From NCBI GenBank assembly GCA_052389895.1, contig JBQTHM010000012.1, positions 1-19,154 of the forward strand: a stretch of 19,154 nt of DNA, written 5' to 3'. This DNA comes from CAVVXX01 sp052389895 (GTDB lineage: Bacteria; Pseudomonadota; Alphaproteobacteria; Micropepsales; Micropepsaceae). Under the pieces are notes generated by a model that was not told the DNA's origin, did no database searches, and worked only from the letters and a program-made list of their open reading frames with translations. This document shows positions 6,811-14,544 of this stretch, piece after piece. Made by a program: the position numbers and the translations under genes. The stretch's first letter is position 1, and each line of letters begins with the position of its first letter.

Positions 6811-8943
6811 CTAGAACCTCGTTACCACCGCAATGCGCAGCGCGCGCGGCGAACCCGGCGTTATGTTGTTGTCGTTGTGGGCCGTGGGCCAATAAGTTTC
6901 ATCGCAGACGTTTTCCACCATCACCTGGGCCTCGACATTCTCGTGCAGCCGCAGGAACACTGCCGCATCCGCCCGCGTAAATGACGGTATGGTGACCGCG
7001 TTGCTGATCGAGGCGAACATCTCGCCCTGATGGATAACGCCCAGCCCCACGCCCCAGCCTGGGGCGAAATCGTAACGGCTCCAGAGGGAAAACATGTGTT
7101 CGGGAACCAGCGGCACCTTGCGGCCCGCAGGCGCCGCCTTGGTCGCGCGCGTGATTTTGGCTTCCTGGTAGGCATACCCGGCGACGATCTCCCATTCGTC
7201 GGTTATCGAGCCGATGAGCTCAAGCTCGATTCCCTCGCTGCGCTGGGCGCCGGTCAGCACTGTCAGGCCGGTGTCGGGGTCAACCGCGGGCGTGTTCGTG
7301 CGTTCCAGGCTGTAAGCGGCCGCCGTGATCGCAAGATCGTCGTAGACTTCCCATTTTATTCCCAGTTCGACGTTCTCGAACTTCTCAGGCTTGAGCGTCG
7401 AGGTCGTAGCGTCGAGCGAAGCGAACTGGTCGCCCGATTGTGGCAAGTAGGAAACGGTATAACTGGCATAGAGCGACACGGGCTCGACGGGCTTCAACAC
7501 AATGCCCGCGCGTGGAGACACGAATTCGTCGGTACGGCTGAAATCGGCGTTTGCCGGGCGTCTGTCGTCAAAGTCGATTGTGAAACGGTCGAAACGCAGG
7601 CCCGCGATAATTTCCAGCCAGTCCGTAAGCTGAACCTGATCCTGCGCATAGAAGGCGGCCACACCGACATCAACGCGGTTGTCTGCCAGCGGCGGGGATC
7701 CGAAGACTACAGGAGCAAACGTCGTCGGGTCGGCGATATTGACTGTGCCGGGCGATGTATTGGGCGCGCGGACATTGTCGGTGTCCTGCCAGCCCAGCTC
7801 GGCGCCGGCAAGAAGCGTGTGGCTGATGCCACCGGTCGCGGTTTCCCATATGACGTCGGTCTGATTGAAGATGTTCCGGCGGTCCGTGCTGCTGTTATAG
7901 GCCTGAAGGGTCACGTCGCCCGCACTGTTGACCGCCGAATTCGGGTGGACGTTTTGATAGAACTTCGCGTAATTGCCGGCGAGCGTGCGGTTGCGTAAGC
8001 GAAGGCTATCGCTAAATTCATGCTCGAGTATGGCATTTGCGAGATTGACCTCCGCATTGGCGTAGCTGATGCGGGGATTGCCAAAGAACGTCGATGGATC
8101 GATCTCAAGCGGCCGGCCGTTGCGCGAAGGCACGCCGCGATCCACCGTGCGGTCGTCCTTGAAATATTCATAGCTGACGTCAAGCGTGGTGCCCTCCCCT
8201 AACAGGAACGCCGCTGCGGGATTGACACCCAAGCGCTCGAGCCGCACGTAATTACGGTAGGAGCGCGAATTTTCGTACATGGCATTGAGTCGCGTTGCGA
8301 ACGCGTCGCCCACGCCCGTACTCAAGTCGGCCTGGACGCGCCGCTCGTTGAAGGAGCCCGCACGCAGCATCCATTCGTTGCGCTCCTTGCCGTCGGCCCA
8401 TTTTGAGACGCGGTTGATGACGCCGCCTCCCCCGCCCCGGCCGAATATCATCGCGTTCGGGCCTTTGAGTACTTCGATGCGCTCGGCATTGTAGAGATCG
8501 CGAAAATACTGAACGTCGTCGCGCACGCCATCGATGAAGAAGTCGGCCGTTGTGCTGTTGCCGCGGAGTGTTGGTGCATCGCGGTGCCCTTCTCCCTGCC
8601 CCATCGTGACTCCGGGCACATAGCGCACGACATCGGCCATCGAGCGCATGCCCAGTTCTTCGATCATCTCCCCGGTCACAACGGTGATTGCTTGGGGCAC
8701 GTCGTGCAACGGAGTGTCGGTTTTGGTGGCCGTTGTAGTGCGCAGAAGCCGCTTCCCTGTCACCGTGACCGTTTCCACGGTTGCGTCTGCAAGAACCACG
8801 TATTGGCCGTCGTTTTCGGGGACTCCCCGCTCGGTGGCGGCCCCTGTGAGCGGCAAAAGGCATACCAAGACGGTAGTGATCCAAGCTCTTGTGCCTCGTG
8901 CCATTTTCCCCGCCACGCTGTTGTTCTTGCGACTTACTCGCAT
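6811..8943 (-). CDS. TonB-dependent siderophore receptor
   Basis: Outer-membrane, TonB-driven importer, most likely of a ferric siderophore (FhuE/Fiu-like group), 710 residues. After a signal peptide (hydrophobic WITTVLVCLLPLTGAA) comes a TonB-box-like ETVTVTG. The plug domain follows, with VPQAITVVTGEMIEE, FFIDGVRDDVQYFRD, ERIEVLKGPNAMIFGRG and GGGGVINRVSK. The rest is a beta-barrel with alternating aromatic strands, ending in the expected C-terminal Phe (VVTRF). ATG 8943 gives a long charged n-region; ATG 8904 (MARGTRAW) is an equally reasonable start with a more usual signal peptide. A Fur-like dyad lies 24 bases upstream of 8943, which suits iron repression. No siderophore, ABC-transporter or ferric reductase gene is adjacent, so the ligand cannot be named. 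Confidence 0.95.
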   Translation of the reverse strand: MRVSRKNNSVAGKMARGTRAWITTVLVCLLPLTGAATERGVPENDGQYVVLADATVETVTVTGKRLLRTTTATKTDTPLHDVPQAITVVTGEMIEELGMRSMADVVRYVPGVTMGQGEGHRDAPTLRGNSTTADFFIDGVRDDVQYFRDLYNAERIEVLKGPNAMIFGRGGGGGVINRVSKWADGKERNEWMLRAGSFNERRVQADLSTGVGDAFATRLNAMYENSRSYRNYVRLERLGVNPAAAFLLGEGTTLDVSYEYFKDDRTVDRGVPSRNGRPLEIDPSTFFGNPRISYANAEVNLANAILEHEFSDSLRLRNRTLAGNYAKFYQNVHPNSAVNSAGDVTLQAYNSSTDRRNIFNQTDVIWETATGGISHTLLAGAELGWQDTDNVRAPNTSPGTVNIADPTTFAPVVFGSPPLADNRVDVGVAAFYAQDQVQLTDWLEIIAGLRFDRFTIDFDDRRPANADFSRTDEFVSPRAGIVLKPVEPVSLYASYTVSYLPQSGDQFASLDATTSTLKPEKFENVELGIKWEVYDDLAITAAAYSLERTNTPAVDPDTGLTVLTGAQRSEGIELELIGSITDEWEIVAGYAYQEAKITRATKAAPAGRKVPLVPEHMFSLWSRYDFAPGWGVGLGVIHQGEMFASISNAVTIPSFTRADAAVFLRLHENVEAQVMVENVCDETYWPTAHNDNNITPGSPRALRIAVVTRF

Positions 8944-8967
8944 GTGACCGCTGTTTTCCAGCAGATA

Positions 8968-8982
8968 TGCAAATCATTCGCA
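8968..8982 (-). promoter_or_regulatory. Fur-like operator upstream of the TonB receptor
   Basis: On the minus strand this reads TGCGAATGATTTGCA, a 7-1-7 dyad symmetric except for one pair. It matches the classical Fur half-site pattern TGATAAT-N-ATTATCA at 10 of 14 positions. Its place 24 bases before a siderophore-receptor start codon is where an iron repressor would act. Which regulator reads it (Fur, or another alphaproteobacterial iron regulator) cannot be decided here. Confidence 0.55.
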
Positions 8983-9166
8983 ATAGCAATTTTGTCACGG
9001 AACCCGTTTTCTAGGCGAAAGGGACGCTCAGCCGCACCTTCGCCGTTCCTGGGGAATTGGCTAGCCTTGCCCGACTGTGGACGCGCATCGCACGACTATC
9101 CGGGCGAGGATCGAAGCTTTGGGCGGGGGTGCCCGCCTCGCCCAATGCCCGCTTGGGACGTAGCCA

Positions 9167-9724
9167 GTGCCGGTTGCCGTCCACATCACGGGGGCATCGG
9201 GCAGCGGCGTTAGCTCGCTTGGGGCCGCGCTCGCGGCAAGGCTGGGGATTGCCCACCTCGACACCGACGATTTCTTCTGGCTACCGACCGACCCGCCCTA
9301 TCGTGTCATTCGACCCGTGCCGGAACGCCTGCGATTGTTGAATTCCGCGTTTGCTGCTGCGGGCCCGCAGGGTTGGGTCCTGTCGGGTAGCGTTTCAAAA
9401 TGGGCTGATCCCATCGTGCCCCAATTCCGCCTGGTAGTATTCTTGTTCGCGCCTTCTGACGTGCGAGTGGCACGTCTTCAAAAGCGCCAATCGGCGCGGT
9501 TCGGTGAGGTCCCGCCCTCGCGCCAAGCCGAAGGCTCGACGGCGCGCGAACGCTTCCTCGCATGGGCAGCTTCCTACGATACCGGGACCGGACCGGGGCG
9601 CAACCTGCGCAATCACGAAGCTTGGCTCGAAAAACTTCACTGTCCAGTGCTGCGGCTGGACGCGACCGAATCCACTGAGCGGATGACGGACCGAGTGGTA
9701 AGAGCTCTCAATGCGTCATCATGA
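9167..9724 (+). CDS. Small P-loop nucleotide kinase-like protein
   Basis: A 185-residue cytoplasmic P-loop NTPase related to adenylate/shikimate-kinase-like AAA proteins; the substrate is unknown. Residues 8-19 read TGASGSGVSSLG, a Walker A loop in which Val15 stands where the catalytic Lys is expected. This is followed by LDTDDFFWLPTDPPY, a substrate-side motif, and a central strand LVVFLFAPSDVRVARLQKR resembling a lid/Walker B region. From memory, related proteins carry GASGSGTTTLG, so loss of the Lys may be a family trait rather than decay. GTG 9167 is the first possible start, because an in-frame TAG lies at 9161. The stop overlaps an ATGA, and a small membrane protein follows 82 bases on. 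Function beyond nucleotide binding is not claimed. Confidence 0.78.
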   Translation: MPVAVHITGASGSGVSSLGAALAARLGIAHLDTDDFFWLPTDPPYRVIRPVPERLRLLNSAFAAAGPQGWVLSGSVSKWADPIVPQFRLVVFLFAPSDVRVARLQKRQSARFGEVPPSRQAEGSTARERFLAWAASYDTGTGPGRNLRNHEAWLEKLHCPVLRLDATESTERMTDRVVRALNASS

Positions 9725-9806
9725 TCGTCATCTCAGCGATTCTGCCGCCAGCCCAACTTTATGAGCGAGACGTTCAGCTCCACTATCGCCGCGCAGGGGG
9801 AAATCG

Positions 9807-10058
9807 ATGGCCTTTAATGTCTACACCCTATCGGGCATTGCCGGAGCGATCCTCGTGGTCTTTGCCTATTTCGCAAACCAGAACAAATGGCTGGCTTCGG
9901 ACGATTGGCGCTTCCCGGTCGCAAATCTGGCCGGCGCGGCCCTCATCCTCGTTTCGCTCTATGACGCGTGGAATTTGGCCGCGGTCCTCATCGAAGTATT
10001 CTGGGCCGGCATCAGCATTTATGGATTGACGCAGGCGCGCTGGAACCGCGTCGCGTAA
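9807..10058 (+). CDS. Small three-helix membrane protein, CBU_0592-like
   Basis: An 83-residue predicted inner-membrane protein of unknown function. Three hydrophobic segments are visible: TLSGIAGAILVVFAYFA, FPVANLAGAALILVSLY and LAAVLIEVFWAGISIYGL. The pattern, with a conserved N before the second helix, DAWN between the second and third, and E-x-x-W in the third, matches what I recall of the CBU_0592-like family. ATG 9807 is supported by AGGGGG at 9795-9800. It lies on the same strand as the P-loop protein upstream and may share its transcript. It converges on the metallo-hydrolase gene with 26 bases between the stops. No role is assigned. Confidence 0.8.
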   Translation: MAFNVYTLSGIAGAILVVFAYFANQNKWLASDDWRFPVANLAGAALILVSLYDAWNLAAVLIEVFWAGISIYGLTQARWNRVA

Positions 10059-10084
10059 GCCGCTTAGAGGGATGGTCTTTCTTT

Positions 10085-10897
10085 CTACACCGCAACGGCG
10101 ATTTCCATTCCGTCATAGGCCGGCTCGACGCCGCTCGGCAATTCTCGGCGCAGCCTCTCATAGTCGAGCGATGTATGCAGGTTGGTGAGAATGGCGCGCT
10201 TGGGTCGGACGCGCGCAATCCAGGATAGCGCGGTCTCTACGTTCGCGTGCGTGGGATGGGGCTTGTATTGAAGCGCGTCCACAATCCAGCATTCGAGATC
10301 CTCAAGCGCAGCGAAAGCATCGTTGTCCAAGCTATTGACGTCACAAGAATACGCGAGCTTCCCAAACCGGAAGCCGAGCGAGCGCGTACCGCCATGCTCC
10401 TGCCAAAAGGCCCGAACGGGAACTGCTCCGCCGGCACCTGCGATCTCGAAGGGCGCGAAAGGCTCGCGGATCGCATGCGCCGTGACTATCGGCTTGTAAA
10501 CGCTGCCTTCGGGCTGGCTGAAGCAGTAACCGAAGCGCGTGGTGAGAATATCGAGCGTCGCCATGTCCCCATACACGTCGAGCGGCCGGCGCTGGGCGAG
10601 CGCAAGTGGGCGCAGATCATCGATGCCGTGGGTTTGATCGGCGTGATCGTGACTGAAGAGAACGGCGTCGAGGCGTGCGACACGCGCCGAAAGCAACTGT
10701 TGCCGCAGATCGGGCGAGGTGTCGACGAGCATAGCCGTTTCTCGCCTGCGCACCAGCAGCGAGCAGCGCGTGCGGCGGTTCTTCGAATTTTTCGGGTCGC
10801 ACGCGCCCCAATCGCCTGCGGCGTCCGGCCCGCCCAGCCGCGGCACGCCCGCGGAAGAACCGCAGCCCAAAATTGTCGCGTGCAGCGGCGCGGTCAT
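10085..10897 (-). CDS. PhnP-like MBL-fold metallo-hydrolase
   Basis: A 270-residue metallo-beta-lactamase-fold hydrolase close to PhnP (cyclic phosphodiesterase) proteins; the natural substrate is unknown. It opens with ATILGCGSSAGVPRLGG, followed by CDPKNSKNRRTRCSLLV, typical of the alphaproteobacterial group. The metal-binding motif is FSHDHADQTHGIDDLR (His83, His85, Asp87, Gln88, His90). The usual fourth residue of HxHxDH is Gln here. Further histidines in WQEHGG and LTNLHTSLDY probably complete the site. It is the last gene of the leftward operon. Its ATG overlaps the tatD stop by four bases, so translation is coupled. Confidence 0.9.
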   Translation of the reverse strand: MTAPLHATILGCGSSAGVPRLGGPDAAGDWGACDPKNSKNRRTRCSLLVRRRETAMLVDTSPDLRQQLLSARVARLDAVLFSHDHADQTHGIDDLRPLALAQRRPLDVYGDMATLDILTTRFGYCFSQPEGSVYKPIVTAHAIREPFAPFEIAGAGGAVPVRAFWQEHGGTRSLGFRFGKLAYSCDVNSLDNDAFAALEDLECWIVDALQYKPHPTHANVETALSWIARVRPKRAILTNLHTSLDYERLRRELPSGVEPAYDGMEIAVAV

Positions 10898-11694
10898 GCC
10901 GGCTTCGCCTTCGTGAACAAACGGAAAAAATTGTCTGTTGTGGCTTTGGCCAGCGTTTCGAAGTTGATGCCCTTTAGGTCCGCGAGCATCTGCGCCGTGT
11001 GCACGACAAAGGCGGGTTCGTTGCGCTTCCCGCGAACGGGTTGCGGCGCGAGGTAAGGCGCATCTGTTTCGACCAGCAGGCGATCTAACGGGACATCTTT
11101 TAATGTCGCGCGCAAATCCTCTGCCTTCTTGAACGTCGCAATTCCGGATACGGAGATATAGAAACCGATGTCGAGCGCAGCGCGCGCAAGCCGTGGCGTG
11201 CCGGTAAAACAGTGAATGACCCCGGTCAGCCTTCCCTTTTCTCTTTCATCGCCAAGAACCTCGATCGTGTCATGCTCGGCGTCGCGGGTGTGCACGATGA
11301 CGGGAAGATGGGCGGCGCGTGCCGCGGCACAATGAACGCGAAAATTGGCGATCTGCTGCTCGCGCGGGCTGTGATGGTAATAATAATCGAGGCCGGACTC
11401 GCCGAAGCCGATAACCTTCGGATGCTCCGATGCCTGCAACAGCGCATCGGGTCCTGACAGCGGCTCGACCTGCGCTTCATGGGGATGCACACCGACCGAG
11501 CAATACACGGCAGCGCGCTGGGCTACGGCAAGAACATCCGGGGATTTCGCCAGCGTCGTTCCGATCGTGAGGCATTGGCTCACCCCGGCGCTGCGTGCAC
11601 GCGCAAGCACCGAGTCGAGCTCCGACGCGAAGTCGGGAAAATCGAGATGGCAATGGCTGTCAACAAGAATGGGTGTACGGTCAGATCTCCCCAT
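10894..11694 (-). CDS. tatD: TatD family metal-dependent DNase/hydrolase
   Basis: TIM-barrel metallo-hydrolase of 266 residues, the standard length. Family members act as 3'-5' exonucleases or other phosphoesterases in DNA repair and quality control. The metal ligands are all present: His14 and His16 (DSHCHLDF), Glu99 (GFGESGLDYYY), His135 (VIVHTRDA), His161 (VIHCFTG) and Asp211 (VETDAPYLAPQP). ATG 11694 is the only sensible start and lies inside the 3' end of holB, an overlap of 14 bases. Downstream it overlaps the metallo-hydrolase gene by four. In many relatives metG separates holB from tatD; here they are directly coupled. Confidence 0.95.
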   Translation of the reverse strand: MGRSDRTPILVDSHCHLDFPDFASELDSVLARARSAGVSQCLTIGTTLAKSPDVLAVAQRAAVYCSVGVHPHEAQVEPLSGPDALLQASEHPKVIGFGESGLDYYYHHSPREQQIANFRVHCAAARAAHLPVIVHTRDAEHDTIEVLGDEREKGRLTGVIHCFTGTPRLARAALDIGFYISVSGIATFKKAEDLRATLKDVPLDRLLVETDAPYLAPQPVRGKRNEPAFVVHTAQMLADLKGINFETLAKATTDNFFRLFTKAKPA

Positions 11695-12745
11695 GATGCC
11701 GTTTCACGCTATCCATGGCCTGCGCGGAGCTGAGGACGGTTTGGCGCGGCTCGAGGTGCAGCGCGTCGGCGCGTGCGAACATCGCGTTCAGTTTTTCCCA
11801 AAGCGCCACCCAGCGGTCCAGTTCCGCCCCTTGACCCGATCGTGCGCGCGCCCGCACGCGGTTCGCAAGCGCTTGGCGCAGGAACTGCCCGAACTGCACG
11901 AGCCCACCTTCCTTTATCCGCGCAACCTTGTCGGCAAGCGATAGAATTTTGACAACGTCTGGCTCGCCCTTTGTGGAAAGCACGTTTTCGGCGGCGCGCG
12001 CAAGCTCCAACCCCTCTTCTGAGGCCAGCCGAAAGGCAAGGCCCAGCGATCCTTCTGCGAGGTGCACAAGCGCCTGCCAGTCCTTTGCCTTCATATCCGG
12101 GAGGCGTCGTTCGAGCGCTGCCAACAGCGTCTTCTCGTCTACCGGCCGCAATTCGAGTCTCTGGCAACGCGAACGTATCGTTGGCAGCAACCGCCCGGAC
12201 GCGTGCGCAAGAACGAGCAGCAACCCGCGCTCCGGCGGTTCCTCCAGCGTCTTCAGAAGTGCGTTGGCGGCCTCCTCGTTCATGTCGTCCGCAGTGTCCA
12301 CGATTGCCACGCGCCAGCCGCCCGTTGCAGACGTCAGCCAGAAAAAAGAAGACAGGCGCCGGATTTCGCTTACCTTGAGCGCCGTAGGCATTTTTCCCTT
12401 TTCGTCTGCGCGGCGCGTTAGCACGAGCAGGCCGGGATGTGCGCGCGCCTCGATCTGCCTGGAGGTGATGTCGTTCGCCGGGACGAAAAGGTCAGCCGGG
12501 CCCTCTGCGGTCGCCCCATGGCTAAGCACATAGCGGGCCACACGGTAGGCCAGCGTCGCCTTACCGACGCCGGGCGGGCCGGCGATTAGCCATGCATGCG
12601 GTAGCCGCCCGCTGCGTGCCGCATGAGACATGCGCGCGACCGCCGCTTCGTTCCCAATGAATTCGTATGTCTCGCGCGGATGGGGGTGGCCCTCGATGCG
12701 ATCGGACTCCAGCTCCGGTTCCGGCGCCTTGACGCGGCGGATCAT
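11681..12745 (-). CDS. holB: DNA polymerase III subunit delta'
   Basis: Clamp-loader subunit delta', which with delta and tau/gamma loads the beta clamp on DNA. It has 354 residues from ATG 12745. The AAA+ fold shows FIGNEAAVARM, Walker A GPPGVGKAT (residues 56-64), a degenerate Walker B region (VAIVDTADDMNEEAANALLK), TLEEPPERGLLLVLAH and the clamp-loader SRC motif in TIRSRCQRLELRP. The frame is open further upstream to 12826, but ATG 12745 is preferred because it gives a four-base ATGA overlap with the tmk stop and avoids 27 unconserved residues. I see no four-cysteine zinc cluster like that of the E. coli protein. The C-terminal third is the usual helical domain. Confidence 0.94.
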   Translation of the reverse strand: MIRRVKAPEPELESDRIEGHPHPRETYEFIGNEAAVARMSHAARSGRLPHAWLIAGPPGVGKATLAYRVARYVLSHGATAEGPADLFVPANDITSRQIEARAHPGLLVLTRRADEKGKMPTALKVSEIRRLSSFFWLTSATGGWRVAIVDTADDMNEEAANALLKTLEEPPERGLLLVLAHASGRLLPTIRSRCQRLELRPVDEKTLLAALERRLPDMKAKDWQALVHLAEGSLGLAFRLASEEGLELARAAENVLSTKGEPDVVKILSLADKVARIKEGGLVQFGQFLRQALANRVRARARSGQGAELDRWVALWEKLNAMFARADALHLEPRQTVLSSAQAMDSVKRHHGEI

Positions 12746-13371
12746 GGGGCGAGCCTTTCTTCCACTATCTGCCATATCTGTTCCGCCACGACGTCGACCT
12801 TGCGGTCGCCATTGATCACGACACATCGCTCGGGCGCGTCTTTTGCGATGTCAAGGAACGCCTGACGCAGCTTACGGTGAAAGTCGGGGCCGAAACGTTC
12901 GTAGCGCGTGCCATGGCCCGGCCCCCGCACATGAGCGCGCTGTAACCCGCTTTCGACCGGCATATCGAGCATGATCGTAAGATCGGGTTTGAACCCTTCG
13001 AGCGCGACCGACTGCAGTGCGCGCACCGGCTCGACGCCGAGCCCGCGTGCGATGCCCTGATAGGCCAAAGTGGAATCCGAGAAGCGGTCGCACACTACCC
13101 ACGCCCCGTCCTGCAACTCGGCAAGTATGAGTTTTGCGACGTGGTCAACGCGCGCCGCCGTAAACAGTAACGCTTCGGCTAGCGGGGTCCACCGCTCGGG
13201 AGACCCTTCGACCAGCAACCTGCGGATCTCCTCCGCACCTTGCGATCCGCCCGGCTCGCGCGTAAGCACGACGCGATGTCCGCGTTCCTGCAGCCGCGCG
13301 GCTAAGCGTTTGGCCTGCGTGGATTTGCCGGCGCCTTCGCCGCCTTCCAGCGTGATGAATTTTCCGCGCAA
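12742..13371 (-). CDS. tmk: Thymidylate kinase
   Basis: Phosphorylates dTMP to dTDP with ATP, an essential step to dTTP. It has 209 residues, the normal size. P-loop GGEGAGKST is at residues 10-18, followed by TREPGGSQGAEEIR, the DRF motif (Asp95, Arg96) in CDRFSDSTLAYQG, and a basic/glycine lid region near VRGPGHGTRYERF. The start codon is TTG 13371; no ATG or GTG is available near it, and MRGKFITLEGGEGAGKS is the expected N terminus. It lies one base after the dacA stop with no independent Shine-Dalgarno, so initiation is probably by translational coupling to dacA. Confidence 0.96.
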   Translation of the reverse strand: MRGKFITLEGGEGAGKSTQAKRLAARLQERGHRVVLTREPGGSQGAEEIRRLLVEGSPERWTPLAEALLFTAARVDHVAKLILAELQDGAWVVCDRFSDSTLAYQGIARGLGVEPVRALQSVALEGFKPDLTIMLDMPVESGLQRAHVRGPGHGTRYERFGPDFHRKLRQAFLDIAKDAPERCVVINGDRKVDVVAEQIWQIVEERLAP

Positions 13372-13372
13372 G

Positions 13373-14509
13373 TCAGTCGAGCCCGATCAAGTCAGTCATG
13401 CCCAGCCACATGCGCCCGAAGATTCCCGCGCGCTCGATCGTGCGCGCGGCGTATACCGGCTTTACCATTTCCGGCCGGCCCGGCGCACTTACAGTCAGCG
13501 TTCCAACTTGCTGGCCTTCCGTAACTGGCGCCAGCACGGGCGAGTCGTAGCGCAATGCGACTTTCATGCTGCTGCGCATGGAGCGCAGCATCGAAACGCT
13601 CAGTGGGGACTTCAACGTCAGCGGTACCTTGTACTCTGCACCGCCGAATACTTCTGCTTCCGTGATAATGTCATTAGCGCGGAAAAGTTCGTACCGGTGA
13701 AAATCGCGAAATCCGATGTCAAGGATGCGTCGGGACTCCTCGGCGCGCGCCCGTTCGGACGAAAGCCCGTTCACGACAAGAATAAGCCGCCTTCCGTCGC
13801 GCACCGCCGACGCGGCAAGCCCATAGCCCGCAACCGATGTGTGACCGGTTTTCAACCCGTCGGCGCCGATGCCCATTGTCAGCAGCGGATTGCGGTTGGG
13901 TTGGCGGATCTTCTCCCAGGTGAACTCCGTCATTGCAAAATAGGGATAGTAATCGGGATAGGTGCGGATGAGATGTGCGGAGAGTTTCGCAATATCGCGT
14001 GCCGACATGTATTCCTGCGGATCGGGCATGCCTTTCGAGTTGGCAAAGTGGGATTTGGTTAGTCCCAGCTCCTTCGCGCGCCGCGTCATGGTCTGCGCAA
14101 ACGCCTCTTCGGTGCCGGCGAGATTCTCCGCCACGACAACGCAGGCGTCGTTGCCGGACTGTACGATAATGCCCTTGAGTAAATCTTCGACGCTGATATC
14201 CGTCCCCACCATCACCCACATCTTGGACTGCTTGGCATCGGCGCCCTCGCGCCAGGCCTTTTCCGAAACGTGAAATGTGTCGCTGAGCTTGAGCGAGCCG
14301 TCTTTCAGCCGCTGAAATACGAGCTCCACGGTCATCAGCTTGCTCATCGAGGACGGGTGCATAGGCACGTCGCCATCTTTCTCGAACAGAATTTCTCCCG
14401 TCTCGTAGTCCATGAGCAGCGCGTGCTGCGCGCCGGTGGCGATTTGCGCCTCGGCAGGCACAGCCACGGCGACCGCTAAGGCAATTGCAATCAGGCGGGA
14501 AACATGCAT
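13373..14509 (-). CDS. dacA: D-alanyl-D-alanine carboxypeptidase (PBP5/DacA-type)
   Basis: Exported low-molecular-weight penicillin-binding protein that trims the terminal D-Ala from peptidoglycan pentapeptides, 378 residues. An N-terminal signal peptide is visible (MHVSRLIAIALAVAVAVPA, then EAQ). The serine-enzyme motifs are complete: SMSK (Ser54, Lys57), SGN (118-120) and KTG (220-222). A C-terminal beta-domain follows (VPLTLKSPLSVSM onward), and the tail ARTIERAGIFGRMWLGMTDL may be the amphipathic membrane anchor. ATG 14509 is preceded by a strong GGAGGAGGG Shine-Dalgarno, the best in this operon. It lies 35 bases after rlpA, which fits joint expression of two peptidoglycan enzymes. Confidence 0.96.
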   Translation of the reverse strand: MHVSRLIAIALAVAVAVPAEAQIATGAQHALLMDYETGEILFEKDGDVPMHPSSMSKLMTVELVFQRLKDGSLKLSDTFHVSEKAWREGADAKQSKMWVMVGTDISVEDLLKGIIVQSGNDACVVVAENLAGTEEAFAQTMTRRAKELGLTKSHFANSKGMPDPQEYMSARDIAKLSAHLIRTYPDYYPYFAMTEFTWEKIRQPNRNPLLTMGIGADGLKTGHTSVAGYGLAASAVRDGRRLILVVNGLSSERARAEESRRILDIGFRDFHRYELFRANDIITEAEVFGGAEYKVPLTLKSPLSVSMLRSMRSSMKVALRYDSPVLAPVTEGQQVGTLTVSAPGRPEMVKPVYAARTIERAGIFGRMWLGMTDLIGLD

Positions 14510-14544
14510 CGCCTGCCCTCCTCCACGCTCACCTATAACAAGAT

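Noticed and set aside
7030..7998. Long plus-strand open frame (322 codons) inside the TonB receptor gene
   Set aside because: It is antisense to a clear receptor, has no recognisable domain, and is the kind of shadow frame expected in GC-rich coding DNA.
9122..9137. GC-rich hairpin GGCGGG/CCCGCC before the P-loop gene
   Set aside because: Short, in very GC-rich sequence, and with no T-run or clear regulatory position.
9721..10029. Plus-strand frame starting with ATGA overlap at the P-loop gene stop
   Set aside because: The frame from 9807 has three membrane helices and a good ribosome site; this one has Arg/Ser/Pro-rich composition typical of a shadow.
12746..12826. Longer start for holB, 27 residues upstream
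   Set aside because: It would overlap tmk by 85 bases with unconserved residues; ATG 12745 gives a clean four-base overlap.
13070..14062. Plus-strand open frame (330 codons) across tmk and dacA
   Set aside because: Both genes on the other strand have complete catalytic motifs; this frame has no protein character.
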